DNA of 64,000 bases, from assembly GCF_002259415.1 (NCBI RefSeq), contig NZ_NPFY01000039.1:53793-117792 (forward strand), written 5' to 3'. Source of the DNA: Rhodococcus sp. 14-2470-1b. Lineage in GTDB: Bacteria > Actinomycetota > Actinomycetes > Mycobacteriales > Mycobacteriaceae. The notes beneath the pieces were generated by a model, which saw only the letters and a program-made list of their open reading frames with translations, was not told the DNA's origin and made no database searches. The position numbers were made by a program, and so were the translations under genes. Positions 40,786 to 49,855 of this stretch are shown in pieces; within the stretch, counting starts at the first letter, position 1, and each line of letters begins with the position of its first letter.

Positions 40786-41958
40786 TCAGATGACCGGTGC
40801 GTTGGGTTGACGGCGGATGAAGTCAGCCATTCCGGGGACTGTGAAGGCAACCAGGCCGCGGGAGGGAGACCAGATGAGTCCTTTGCGTATGCAGGAGTCC
40901 CGGTGCGGTGCCATCGATTGCGGGTTCGATCCGAGGGCCTCGGCGAGGGTTGCCGTCCGCGGAGTATCGGTTCCGCTCCGTGCGATGGCAACCAGATAGC
41001 GTTTCTCTGCTTCGGTGGCCCGTAGCCACCTCGAGCTGTAGAAACCGGAATCGAGCGAGGCGTGGCCCGTGTCGACAGCGTCCTCGGCGTCGGCGAGGGT
41101 GAACGGGGATTGCTGGGCTGCCTGCCAGAGCTCGTGACCGAACACCTGAAGAAAGTACGGGTATCCATCGCTCGCCGCGACGACGTAGTCGGTCGCTTCG
41201 ACAGAGATGTCCTGGTTCAGCCTGGCGATCGGTGTGACGAGCGCATCGCGGGCCTGATCGTCGGCCAGCGGACCAATGGTCCTGTAATCGAACTGGCGCT
41301 CGGCGTACGACCGCGCGTCTGCCAATGCTTGCGCCAGGTTCGGCAGGCCTGCGCCGCACACGAAAAACGGCCATTCGCGCTGGGCTGCACGGTGTTGGGT
41401 TGCCAGGATCACCTGCAGGAGCGCCGGCTCGAGTTCCTGCATCTCGTCGATGAACAGCCCCAACGCGGTGCCGTCCTTGCGAAGCTCCTCGGTGAGATCT
41501 TCGACGAGGTCCTCGAATTCGACCCCCAAGGACAGCTTCTCGGCACCGGATGAGCGAGCGAGCTCGACTCCGACACCGAACGCAGTGGCGGACACCGAGA
41601 ACTCTTCGGTCAACTGCCGGATCTTGTCCGCTACCGGGCCGGCGAACTGACGACGCCGCACAGCGCGAGAGATATCTTTGGCGATACGCCGCCGCAGGGC
41701 TTCGGCACCTTCCACGCTGGTCTGGGCCTCGACCTCGACCACCACCCAGTTGTGGCGGCGAGCTTGGTCCGCCATGGTCGCCAAAAGCGTGGTCTTGCCT
41801 ACCCCTCGGAGTCCCTGCAGCATCAACCCGCGGTCGTAGCGGCGCTGCTTCGTCCGCGCGATCAACAAGTCGAATCGTTCGAGTTCGGCGGTGCGTCCGA
41901 CGAGTTCGGGTGGTCGAGTGCCAGACCCGGGTGTGAAGGGGTTCAGTCCGTACTCCAT
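40786..41958 (-). CDS. AAA-family ATPase with C-terminal winged helix
   Basis: 390 residues. Walker A is LMLQGLRGVGKTTLLATM (about 46-63), Walker B is ALGLFIDEMQELEPALLQ (about 165-182), and the sensor 1-like region is FFVCGAGLPNLAQAL. The C-terminal EKRYLVAIARSGTDTPRTAT and GLVAFTVPGMADFIRR form a winged-helix-like domain, so the overall plan resembles Orc1/Cdc6-type or AAA_16 ATPases. It lies beside the replication gene on the other strand; a role in replication or DNA handling is possible. The promoter area is AT-rich with ATACAAC repeated twice. Confidence 0.72.
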   Translation of the reverse strand: MEYGLNPFTPGSGTRPPELVGRTAELERFDLLIARTKQRRYDRGLMLQGLRGVGKTTLLATMADQARRHNWVVVEVEAQTSVEGAEALRRRIAKDISRAVRRRQFAGPVADKIRQLTEEFSVSATAFGVGVELARSSGAEKLSLGVEFEDLVEDLTEELRKDGTALGLFIDEMQELEPALLQVILATQHRAAQREWPFFVCGAGLPNLAQALADARSYAERQFDYRTIGPLADDQARDALVTPIARLNQDISVEATDYVVAASDGYPYFLQVFGHELWQAAQQSPFTLADAEDAVDTGHASLDSGFYSSRWLRATEAEKRYLVAIARSGTDTPRTATLAEALGSNPQSMAPHRDSCIRKGLIWSPSRGLVAFTVPGMADFIRRQPNAPVI

Positions 41959-42321
41959 GTACCTCAGACTATCGGGTTGTATCTAGTTGTATTAGGCCAT
42001 GCCTTATATTTGTGGATATAATCTGATAGGCGAAGCGATGCGGCGTAGCTCCGGGCGTGCACTGCATCGATAAGTTGCGCCCGGGGCCATCGGAGTAGTG
42101 CGGTGTCGATGTTGGCTGATGGGCCGGAAGTGGCTACCTCGTAGTTATGAAATGTTGACTGGGGGTGCCGGGACTGGGCCCGTAGGCCACACGCCATTTG
42201 TCGCGGTTATGCGTTGAGGTGTTGGGTCCCGTTTGGGACAACGAGTTGGTGTCCAATCGCTGTGCTCGATGAGGTGTACGACGGCGGGGGTCTCCGTGCG
42301 CCGGATCTCGGGCCCGATGTC
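41959..42321. other. AT-rich promoter region and non-coding stretch
   Basis: Just upstream of the AAA-ATPase gene the minus strand has an AT-rich block (TTATATCCACAAATATAAGG) and two copies of ATACAAC 10 bp apart, suggesting a regulated promoter. The rest, to 42321, shows no gene. Confidence 0.4.
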
Positions 42322-43410
42322 TCAGGTGCGACCACCGCTGTCGGACGAGTCGAGGAGTTGCAGGGTGCGTTCGAGGAGCTGTTCGATGCGGTCCTCGACG
42401 TCGTCGACCATGTCCGGTACATCGGCCAGCGCCGTGTGGGCGCGCCGACGTGCCTCCACACCCGCGCGGTAATACCCGGAGTCGAGGTCAGTGGATATCG
42501 GCTCCGGCGCGGCGATCGGGTCACTCCGATCAGTACCATCGGACGGTCTGATGATGGGGCGGCGTGGGGTGTGCAGTGGAGATACGCCGGTGAGGTGCCT
42601 GGCGATCACCGCTCCGACCTCGGCCGCGGTCATCGCCGTGGCCGGTAAGGGCATGTGGCCCCACTGGTCGATCGGCACCGCGACCGGACCCGGGCGGTGT
42701 GGCAACGCGGCAATATCCGGAAACGTGTTGCGCTGCAGATGTTCTGCCAGGAGCTTCGTCGAGGGGTAGCGCTCGGAGAACTGCAGGACCGTGTGCCACC
42801 GATGCCATATCGAGGCCGGCACGAAATCGGTGGCGTCGTTGGGAGCGATGTGGATTCGGTGGCGGCCGCCGATCCACACACTGTCGCCGTCGGCGCTGAT
42901 ATCTGTGCGGTCGAGAGCTGCAATTGCCCTGTAAGACAGGCCAGCTGCGGTGAGAAGGAGAAGGACGGCGTCGCGGCGGCCGAACAGTGCAGCCGTCGAT
43001 CCGGAGGTCAGCAGTGCGGCCGCGATCGCTTGGTACTGCTCGGCACGCCGGATCGTTCTGTTGCTACGTGCCGAGTCGAGTGCGATCCGGATCGAGGTGA
43101 CTTGTCCGGGAGCGGGCAGGCCGGCGTCGCGGTGAGTGCGGTTGATTGCGGAAACCCGGCGCAGCTGAACCGCGTCGCCGGCGGGGTTTTCGGCGAGGAA
43201 CTCCGCCAGCGTGATCGGCAACGCGGGTAGCGCATCGACGTCGGCGGCGGCGCACCAGTCGACGAACAGCGACCATTGGTAGTTGTAACCGCCCACCGTG
43301 CTCATTCTCGGTGTCACAGGTGCGACCGTACCTGGACGGGCTGACCGGTCTGGCCTAGTGAACGCGGGAACCCCAGAGTGGGCCTTGGCAACACCACCGT
43401 TGACGAGCAA
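42322..43410 (-). CDS. Tyrosine-recombinase-like protein lacking the usual C-terminal catalytic motifs
   Basis: Up to 362 residues; the start is uncertain (TTG at 43410 or a later GTG). The N-terminal half looks like a core-binding SAM-like domain (YNYQWSLFVDWCAAADVDAL, then LRRVSAINRTHRDAGLPAP). RRDAVLLLLTAAGLSYRAIA resembles the region around the first catalytic Arg of tyrosine recombinases. The C-terminal half, ending in ARRRAHTALADVPDMVDDVE, has no HxxR or Tyr box. Two truncated copies of the C-terminal half occur at 2889-3550 and 61780-62268. It may be a DNA-binding recombinase relative with another job. Confidence 0.55.
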   Translation of the reverse strand: MLVNGGVAKAHSGVPAFTRPDRSARPGTVAPVTPRMSTVGGYNYQWSLFVDWCAAADVDALPALPITLAEFLAENPAGDAVQLRRVSAINRTHRDAGLPAPGQVTSIRIALDSARSNRTIRRAEQYQAIAAALLTSGSTAALFGRRDAVLLLLTAAGLSYRAIAALDRTDISADGDSVWIGGRHRIHIAPNDATDFVPASIWHRWHTVLQFSERYPSTKLLAEHLQRNTFPDIAALPHRPGPVAVPIDQWGHMPLPATAMTAAEVGAVIARHLTGVSPLHTPRRPIIRPSDGTDRSDPIAAPEPISTDLDSGYYRAGVEARRRAHTALADVPDMVDDVEDRIEQLLERTLQLLDSSDSGGRT

Positions 43411-43558
43411 CTACCGCGACCGCGTCTTGCAGACCCGACCAACCTTCAGTTGGTAGTCCAAGGGTCGGCCAGCGGCAGCTACAGGCTATGGCGCGGAGAT
43501 GGGCAGGCCGCCGGTTGATGTCGGCATCGCGTGGGTCGTCGCGTTTCGAGAATGCCAC

Positions 43559-44470
43559 TTACCGTCGGAAGGGTATCGCCGACCTCTCGACTCGAAAGCG
43601 GTAAGGTCCTGTTCCATTCCGATTCATTGTCATGTGGTTGGCCCCATAGGTTTTCAGCGAAGCCTCCTGAAGGTCCGCGTACGCGTTGGGGCCTACCATG
43701 ACTGCCTTTACGAGGTTGCGCGGGATTGGGATAGCCATTCGAGGAACAAGTCCGTATCGTCCGGGCGTGATGATCGCGCGACCCGAGCTAATTAGCGCTC
43801 TGACTTCCCGTTCTTCGGTGAATGCATCGCTCTTCAGGAAGATGGCATGTGCAGCAATGCGCATTGCCCAGCTCATACTGTGTCCAGCACGATAGGATCC
43901 ATGGGCTTCGGTCTTGTTGAGCGGGATGCATTCTCGCGCAGTGGTTTCGACTAACTCTTTCAATTCTTCGTAACCGGAATCGCCGTAGTGGACGGGCCTG
44001 ATGTCGGTGGCTAAAGCGTGGTCGGCACTTGTTCCGGTCTGTGGGACAAAATTCAGGTGTTCCAGCAGATCGGACGTGTCAAATTCCAAGCAATATCCGT
44101 CGGCTGCGTACGTGCGCCATTGGCTCAGCTGATCACGTGCTTCGGAAAAGCAGGTGACGGAGTACTGGACGGCTGTGGGTTCGTAGTCACCGCGAATTTG
44201 TCGGGAGGTGCTCCAGATGTCTTTCAGCGCGTCTACCATCCTGTAATCGCTGCTGCCATCTACTGGGACGGACTCTGAACTATATTGCGCGATGCAGTCT
44301 GCGAACGCTCTGTCCAGTAGTTCTTCCCCGTGTTTCTGCTCGCTGAGGTCGTTGAGGAATCTCAGATCGGTTGCCCACAGCTCCTGATTGTCGAGAATGC
44401 CGAACAGACCGTGGATGTCGGTGTAGTGATAGAGCGAGTGAGAGCATTGGGCAAGGGTGCTGTGGGTCAT
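43559..44470 (-). CDS. DUF2971-like protein
   Basis: 303 residues from the ATG at 44470. LYHYTDIHGLFGILDNQELW and DLRFLNDLSEQKHGEELL match the DUF2971 opening (YHYTx..GL.xIL....LWAT...FLND..E). Later SVTCFSEARDQLSQWRTYAA and GYCLEFD are also typical, as is FTEEREVRALIS. DUF2971 proteins occur in accessory regions, sometimes near defence genes, and have no settled function. It stands alone between the recombinase-like gene and IS21. Confidence 0.72.
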   Translation of the reverse strand: MTHSTLAQCSHSLYHYTDIHGLFGILDNQELWATDLRFLNDLSEQKHGEELLDRAFADCIAQYSSESVPVDGSSDYRMVDALKDIWSTSRQIRGDYEPTAVQYSVTCFSEARDQLSQWRTYAADGYCLEFDTSDLLEHLNFVPQTGTSADHALATDIRPVHYGDSGYEELKELVETTARECIPLNKTEAHGSYRAGHSMSWAMRIAAHAIFLKSDAFTEEREVRALISSGRAIITPGRYGLVPRMAIPIPRNLVKAVMVGPNAYADLQEASLKTYGANHMTMNRNGTGPYRFRVERSAIPFRR

Positions 44471-44977
44471 GAGGCCAGGATGCCTGAGTTGATCGCATCC
44501 GCTGTCGGCGGTCACCGAGCGCATGCTAGCCGTGGTCGACCGTCCGGTCGGTGTCTTTCCTGACGCGGCCTTACGTCGCGATCCTTTCTCGACCACGGCT
44601 GTCGGGCGGGTTTGAGGCGGTCCAGTGGGCGTCTGTGGGCAGTTTCCGCACCGTCAACAGGCGTTGACGATCGACGGCTCAGCTGACTGCCGGTGATTGT
44701 CGGATAGCCGGTCTGTAGTGCCGCCTGGACTACTCTTCGGCCACTCCAACACCTACGCCGAAATTGCCGGCTATGGCCTCTTGTGCCTGGTAAGACGACC
44801 TTGATGTCGATGGCCTCGGTCGGGTGAAGAAACTCCCGGCGACCCACGCAGATCGAGTCCCTTAACTTCCACGCTGCGGTCGATGTCGAAGCGGGCCCCG
44901 TGATTCCCCTGGAATCGCCGTTACGCATCCGGGGATGGGTGAGCGACCAGCGGTTCGGTCTCGTCGCCGCCGGCTTG
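44471..44977. other. Non-coding or decayed stretch left of IS21
   Basis: About 500 bp without a full gene. A short plus-strand frame of about 50 codons just before the IS (VDVEAGPVIPLESPLRIRGW and onward) reads like protein and may be a gene fragment cut by the insertion, but it has no start. Confidence 0.35.
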
Positions 44978-45122
44978 TATCGGTGTACACCCTCACGTGA
45001 TGGTCCCCGTACAACCTCATATGTAGGTGCTCGGCGAGTCCTGTCGTAACTCGCCCACGACAAGGGCCACCCTTCGAATCGTCTACCGCCAAAGTTGACG
45101 AACCCGAAGGGTGGCCCTTGCC

Positions 45123-46481
45123 ATGATCCTAGATGGAGAGTCTTGGATGAACATCCGACGTTTCAAAGCCCTGCACGAGGCCGGCGCGACCTATGCCGAC
45201 ATCGCCCGCGAATGCGGCTGCGATTGGCGCACTGTCCGCCGATACCTCGCCGACGATGCACCCACGCATCCACCGCAGGGAACCTCGAGAGCAGGAACAC
45301 AACCCCGAGCGATCACCGACGACATCGCCGCACTGATCGAAGAGATGCTCCGCGCCGACATCACCATCGCAGCCTCGGTCATCCACGAACGCCTCACCAA
45401 CGAAAAGTCCGTGACCGTGAACTACCAACGAGTCAAAATCTATTGCAGCACAGCCAGACCCATCATCCGAGACGAACTCGGCGCAGAAGAATCCGGGCTC
45501 GGCAATCTACACCGCCGATTCGAAACCATCCCCGGCGCCCAAGCACAAGTCGACTGGGGCGATGAAGGCGATCTCTTCGGCACCGGACGCAAGGTCTACT
45601 CCTTCCACATGGTCCTCTCGTTCTCCCGTGACCCATTCTGCTGCTACACCCACTCGATGGACGCCGCCGCGTTCTGGGGCAGCCACATCCGAGCCTTCGC
45701 GCACTTCGGTGGCGTCCCGGGTTCGATCGTCTACGACCGCACCAAAACCATTGTCCGCAAACATGTCCGTCCCGGACATGCTGTCCCGTTGCATCCAGCA
45801 GCCGTCGCATTCTCCGGGCACTACGGCTTCGACATCGACGTCCTCGCCGCGTACCGGCCCACCGGCAAAGGCCGTGTAGAACGGCAAGTGAAGATCGTTC
45901 GGGATCACGTCCTGGCCGGTCGCACGTTCACCGATCTCGCTAGCACCGACCGCACCTTCATGGACTGGGTTCCGATCCGCCGGACTCAGGTGCACCGTAC
46001 TCACCGTGAGGTCATCGGGACCCGCGCCGTCGTCGATCACGCGGCGCTACGTCCTGCCCCGGCCGAGCCGTATCTTGTCGCCGAAGCCCACCTACGGCGC
46101 ATCGGAAACGACGCGCTGATCTCGTTCGAGGCATCGCTCTACTCCGTACCCGCCGACCGCGTCCGGGCAGGTCAACGAGTACAGGTACGCGCCGGTGCCG
46201 ACAACATCGCCATCGCCACCCTCGACAGTGCCGGCGGTACCGTCCTGGCCGTCCACGCTCGCTCGCAGGTCCGCGGCGCCTGGGTCGTCGACCAGGCGCA
46301 CTGGGCGTCACTGCCCGACGGTCACACCCGTGCCACCACCGACGGACGCGTCGATACAAACCCCGCGGAGGGCACACCGTCACCTTCGGTCGACGCAGGC
46401 GACCCGTTGACCGCCAAAGTCATCTCACTCGTCGGACACGTCCACGTCGAACATCGACCACTGTCCGCCTACGCCGTCTGA
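45123..46481 (+). CDS. istA: IS21 transposase IstA
   Basis: About 452 residues from the ATG at 45123. N-terminal HTH (RRFKALHEAGATYADIAREC continuing GCDWRTVRRYLAD), then the DDE integrase core: AQVDWGDEG (first Asp), GSIVYDRTKTIV (second Asp) and GKGRVERQVKIV (Glu). The C-terminal beta-barrel (ISFEASLYSVPADRVRAGQR) is also present. The reading frame is intact, so the element may be active with IstB. It is followed by istB after 46 bp. Confidence 0.93.
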   Translation: MILDGESWMNIRRFKALHEAGATYADIARECGCDWRTVRRYLADDAPTHPPQGTSRAGTQPRAITDDIAALIEEMLRADITIAASVIHERLTNEKSVTVNYQRVKIYCSTARPIIRDELGAEESGLGNLHRRFETIPGAQAQVDWGDEGDLFGTGRKVYSFHMVLSFSRDPFCCYTHSMDAAAFWGSHIRAFAHFGGVPGSIVYDRTKTIVRKHVRPGHAVPLHPAAVAFSGHYGFDIDVLAAYRPTGKGRVERQVKIVRDHVLAGRTFTDLASTDRTFMDWVPIRRTQVHRTHREVIGTRAVVDHAALRPAPAEPYLVAEAHLRRIGNDALISFEASLYSVPADRVRAGQRVQVRAGADNIAIATLDSAGGTVLAVHARSQVRGAWVVDQAHWASLPDGHTRATTDGRVDTNPAEGTPSPSVDAGDPLTAKVISLVGHVHVEHRPLSAYAV

Positions 46482-46527
46482 CCGTGAACCACTATCCCAC
46501 AGCATCTTCCACGACAGGACACCGTTC

Positions 46528-47301
46528 ATGAGTTCACTGACCACCCAACGGATCATCGACAACGCCCTCCGGCTCGGCCTCGGTCACACCGCCGAATCGG
46601 TCACCGAATCCGCCGCCCGCGCAGATTCCGCGCAGATGGGATACCTCGACTTCGTCGACCACCTCCTCGCCGAAGAAGTCGCAGTCCGAGAATCCCGGCG
46701 GTTCCGCAACGCCCTCAAACTCTCCGGGCTTCCCCATCACAAAACCCTCGACGACTTCGACTACACCTTCCAACCCGGACTCGAACCGCGCCGCATCCGA
46801 GACCTTGCCACCCTCGAATTCCTCACCGGCGCAGGGAACATCGCGATACTTGGACCACCGGGAGTAGGGAAAACGCATATCGCGATCGGGCTGGCGGTCG
46901 CTGCCTGCCAAGCCGGAAAGTCGATCTACTTCACCACCCTCGACGACCTCGTTCGAAAGCTCAAAGCCGCCGACGCAGCAAACCGGCTCCCCCGGCAACT
47001 CGCGAACCTCATGCGCCCATCTCTGCTGGTCATAGACGAGGTCGGATACCTCGCCCTCGACCGCGACGAAGCCAACATGTTCTTCCAGCTGATCAGCCGC
47101 AGATACGAGAAGGGCTCCACGATCATCACAAGCAACAAGCATTTCACCGAATGGGGAACCGTCCTCGGCGACGACGTCCTCGCCACCGCGATCCTCGACC
47201 GACTCCTTCATCACTGCGACGTCCTGGCCATCAACGGCCCCAGCTACCGGCTCAAAGACCGGCAAGGGCTTGTCACACCAGTGGAGGCACCGGCATCATG
47301 A
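46528..47301 (+). CDS. istB: IS21 helper ATPase IstB
   Basis: 257 residues. Walker A is ILGPPGVGKTHIAIGLAVA (about 107-125) and Walker B is SLLVIDEVGYLALDRDEANM; SNKHFTEWGTVLGDDVLATA and ILDRLLHHC are the conserved C-terminal IstB segments. The AAA+ ATPase selects target DNA and stimulates IstA. Full-length and intact. Confidence 0.94.
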   Translation: MSSLTTQRIIDNALRLGLGHTAESVTESAARADSAQMGYLDFVDHLLAEEVAVRESRRFRNALKLSGLPHHKTLDDFDYTFQPGLEPRRIRDLATLEFLTGAGNIAILGPPGVGKTHIAIGLAVAACQAGKSIYFTTLDDLVRKLKAADAANRLPRQLANLMRPSLLVIDEVGYLALDRDEANMFFQLISRRYEKGSTIITSNKHFTEWGTVLGDDVLATAILDRLLHHCDVLAINGPSYRLKDRQGLVTPVEAPAS

Positions 47302-47505
47302 ACCTGCCGGACACCGACACGTCAGGTCGTACACAGACCGACACGTGAGGTCGTCCACCGATAGCTTGGGAGGGTGCAAGCTGGTGAAGCAGGAGGACAC
47401 CGGCATCCTGTTTTACGAGGACGAGGTGAGGCTCCCGTGGCGTGTCACCTCCAGGCCGACGCAGCAGTGCTCATGTTTTTGGCAAAACCTCTTGAGTCTT
47501 GTGCA

Positions 47506-48414
47506 TCAATCTATTTCCCACGATGTTGGGTGGCCCGCTGCGTACAGTCGTGCGACGTCCATCAGTTTGTGTGCGGGCGGCGTGAGATGGGTTGTCCGGC
47601 ACACGGCAGCGACGTGCAGATAGGACTCGGGAACGATGCGGTGCACTCTGGCTCCTGATTGGCGCGCGGTCGGAGCCCACGACGATGGCATCACTGCCTG
47701 ACCGAATCCACTGAGCACCATAGGCAGGATGGAGGTGCGGTGCGCTACCTCGGCGGCGATGGTGGCATCGACGCCGCTCGCAAGAACATCGTCGACGAGC
47801 GTTCTCATCAAGGAACCGTGCTGCGAGACGATCAGCCGTAACCCGGACAGCTCGGAGCGTTCGATGACCGGTGAGTCCGGTGTAACCGCGTCTACGCTCG
47901 AGATGAGAATCAACGGCTGACTCTCCAGCGCAACGACCTCGAGCTCAGGAGCGCGGACCTCGCTGGGCGAGCCCAGAATGCCCACTTCACATGCCCCGGT
48001 TCGTACCGCATGCAGTACCTCTTCCGGCGTGAACGCAGCCTCGGCGTTCACCGTCACAGCGGGATACGACGCGCTGAACCGGGTCAGAATCGTTGTCAGC
48101 GGTTCGATCCCGGGCGAGGGCATCGTAATCAGATCCACGCGTCCACGTCGCAGACCCTTCAGCGCATCGATCGATGCGGTGGCGTCGTCGAGATCACGCA
48201 GCACCACTCGCGCTGGGCCGATCAAGGTCGCACCCGCCTCGCTCAGTACCAGCCTGCGTCCGATGCGATGAAAAAGCGGAACACCCAGTTCCCGTTCCAG
48301 CGTCGCGATCGATTGGGATAGCGATGGTTGCGCAATGAGCAACGCCTCTGCCGCGCGGTTGATGCCGCCCTCGTCGACTACGGCCAGGAAGTACTTCAGG
48401 TGCCGCGCATCCAT
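47506..48414 (-). CDS. LysR-type regulator of the tartrate operon
   Basis: 302 residues. N-terminal winged HTH (LKYFLAVVDEGGINRAAEAL, LIAQPSLSQSIATLERELGV, RRLVLSEAGATL) and a C-terminal periplasmic-binding-type effector domain. It is divergent from the tartrate dehydrogenase gene, the standard LysR arrangement. A 10-bp-arm dyad lies in the shared intergenic region. The expected inducer is tartrate or a downstream intermediate; this follows from context. IS21 ends 142 bp beyond its stop. Confidence 0.88.
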   Translation of the reverse strand: MDARHLKYFLAVVDEGGINRAAEALLIAQPSLSQSIATLERELGVPLFHRIGRRLVLSEAGATLIGPARVVLRDLDDATASIDALKGLRRGRVDLITMPSPGIEPLTTILTRFSASYPAVTVNAEAAFTPEEVLHAVRTGACEVGILGSPSEVRAPELEVVALESQPLILISSVDAVTPDSPVIERSELSGLRLIVSQHGSLMRTLVDDVLASGVDATIAAEVAHRTSILPMVLSGFGQAVMPSSWAPTARQSGARVHRIVPESYLHVAAVCRTTHLTPPAHKLMDVARLYAAGHPTSWEID

Positions 48415-48515
48415 ACAGGATCGCTCCTTCCGGTTGCGCCGGGTGTGCAGGTGTGTAGGGCTGACCGAAATTTGTCTGCTGGCCAGTCTAGCTGCGGGAA
48501 TCTTTCACAGTTAGG

Positions 48516-48542
48516 AAAAACCGATAAGACGCATCGGCTTTT
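48516..48542. promoter_or_regulatory. Likely LysR operator
   Basis: AAAAACCGAT, a 7-base spacer and ATCGGCTTTT form a dyad with 9 of 10 pairs, 78 bp before the dehydrogenase start codon and about 100 bp before lysR. It is the only clear dyad between the divergent genes. Confidence 0.65.
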
Positions 48543-48619
48543 GGTCATGGACGCACGCCCGCCTGTGACCGCTTAATGGTTCAAGACAGAATGTGATGTG
48601 CACTACTACGGAGGAACTC

Positions 48620-49720
48620 ATGGCTACCGAACTCACCACCTACAAGATCGCATCGATCCCGGCTGACGGTGTCGGTCGCGAGGTCGTCGAGGCGGGCCAG
48701 CGCGTACTGGACGTCCTGGCCGAACAGTCCGCCGGCAAGTTCGCCTTCCAGTGGGACGAATTCCCCTGGGGCTGCGGGTACCACGCCGAGACCGGCAAGA
48801 TGATGGCCGACGACGGACTCGAAACCCTCGAGAGCTACGACGCGATCTACTTCGGCGCCGTCGGCTGGGAGAACGTTCCCGACCACATCAGCCTGTGGGG
48901 GCTGCGCCTGAACATCACCCAGAACTTCGACCAGTGGGCCAACGTCCGACCGGTGAAGTTCCTGCCCGGCGTCCAGTCCCCGCTCCGCAAAGCCGACCAT
49001 ACCGAACTCGACTGGGTCGTCGTTCGCGAGAACAGCGAAGGCGAGTACGCCGGACTCGGCGGACGCAACCTCAGCGGCCGCGGCCCCGGCAACGAGGTTG
49101 CACTACAAACCGCCCTGTTCACAGAGAAAGGCTGCGAGCGGATCATGCGCTTCGCGTTCGATCTCGCGCGTACCCGCACCGTCAAAAAGGTGTCCAGTGT
49201 CACCAAGTCCAACGCACAGCAGTACGGAATGGTGCTGTGGGACGACGTCTTCAAGCGCGTCGCCCTCGACTACCCGGACGTCACCACCGAAAGCGTGCTC
49301 GTCGACGCCATGAGCGCCAAGTTCATCCTGCACCCCGAGGACCTCTCGGTCGTCGTGGCCTCGAACCTCAACGCCGACATCCTCTCCGATCTCGGATCCG
49401 CCCTCGCCGGCTCCCTCGGTATCGCCGCGAGCGCCAACCTCAACCCCGAGCGCCGCTTCCCGAGCATGTTCGAACCCGTCCACGGCTCGGCCCCCGACAT
49501 CGCAGGCCAGGGCATCAGCAACCCGATCGGCGCGATCGCCAGCGCAGCACTCATGCTCGACCACTTCGGCCTGCACGACGAGGCGCGCCGCGTCGAAGCT
49601 GCCATCGAAACCGCCACCGGCAACGGAGCTTTGACCCGCGACATCGGCGGCACCTCGGACACCCACGAGGTCACCGAAGCCATCGTGCACGCACTGGAGA
49701 ACGCTCTGACCCCAGCCTGA
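48620..49720 (+). CDS. ttuC: Tartrate dehydrogenase/decarboxylase
   Basis: 366 residues from the ATG at 48620 (GGAGGA 7 bases upstream). It belongs to the isopropylmalate/isocitrate dehydrogenase family: IPADGVGREVVEAGQRVL (N-terminal), VVRENSEGEYAGLGG, the metal-binding Asp in NLNADILSDLGSALAG, and FEPVHGSAPDIAGQGISNPI for NAD. GCGYHAETGKMMADDGLETL and GLRLNITQNFDQWANVRP are as in tartrate dehydrogenases. The family oxidises tartrate to oxaloglycolate or decarboxylates it to D-glycerate with NAD and a divalent metal. Downstream genes encode glycerate kinase, enolase and pyruvate kinase, which supports the assignment. Confidence 0.88.
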   Translation: MATELTTYKIASIPADGVGREVVEAGQRVLDVLAEQSAGKFAFQWDEFPWGCGYHAETGKMMADDGLETLESYDAIYFGAVGWENVPDHISLWGLRLNITQNFDQWANVRPVKFLPGVQSPLRKADHTELDWVVVRENSEGEYAGLGGRNLSGRGPGNEVALQTALFTEKGCERIMRFAFDLARTRTVKKVSSVTKSNAQQYGMVLWDDVFKRVALDYPDVTTESVLVDAMSAKFILHPEDLSVVVASNLNADILSDLGSALAGSLGIAASANLNPERRFPSMFEPVHGSAPDIAGQGISNPIGAIASAALMLDHFGLHDEARRVEAAIETATGNGALTRDIGGTSDTHEVTEAIVHALENALTPA

Positions 49721-49855
49721 TCCTGATTGGACCTGCACCACGCCAGACCCGGCCGGCTCGACAGGTGATCCCGTCGAGCCGGCCGACACCACAGTCGGTC
49801 GGTAACTCTCGACCACAACCTTGACTATCGCGAACTCTCACCAGAGGTGAATCTC

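Larger units (their letters stand above)
44978..47363 (+). mobile_element. IS21-family insertion sequence, apparently complete
   Basis: About 2.39 kb holding istA and istB. Both ends carry related sequence in inverted orientation: TATCGGTGTACACCCTCACG at the left (from 44978) and the complement of TATCGGTGGACGACCTCACG at the right (to 47363). The right end has the subterminal repeat GACACGT(C/G)AGGTCGT twice (47316-47330, 47340-47354), 24 bp apart, and the left end has a degenerate pair, as expected for IS21 transposase-binding sites. The exact boundary and target duplication were not determined. Confidence 0.8.

Noticed and set aside
44800..44990. Short plus-strand protein-like fragment left of IS21
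   Set aside because: Only about 50 codons, no start and no recognised family; mentioned as a possible remnant but not called as a gene.
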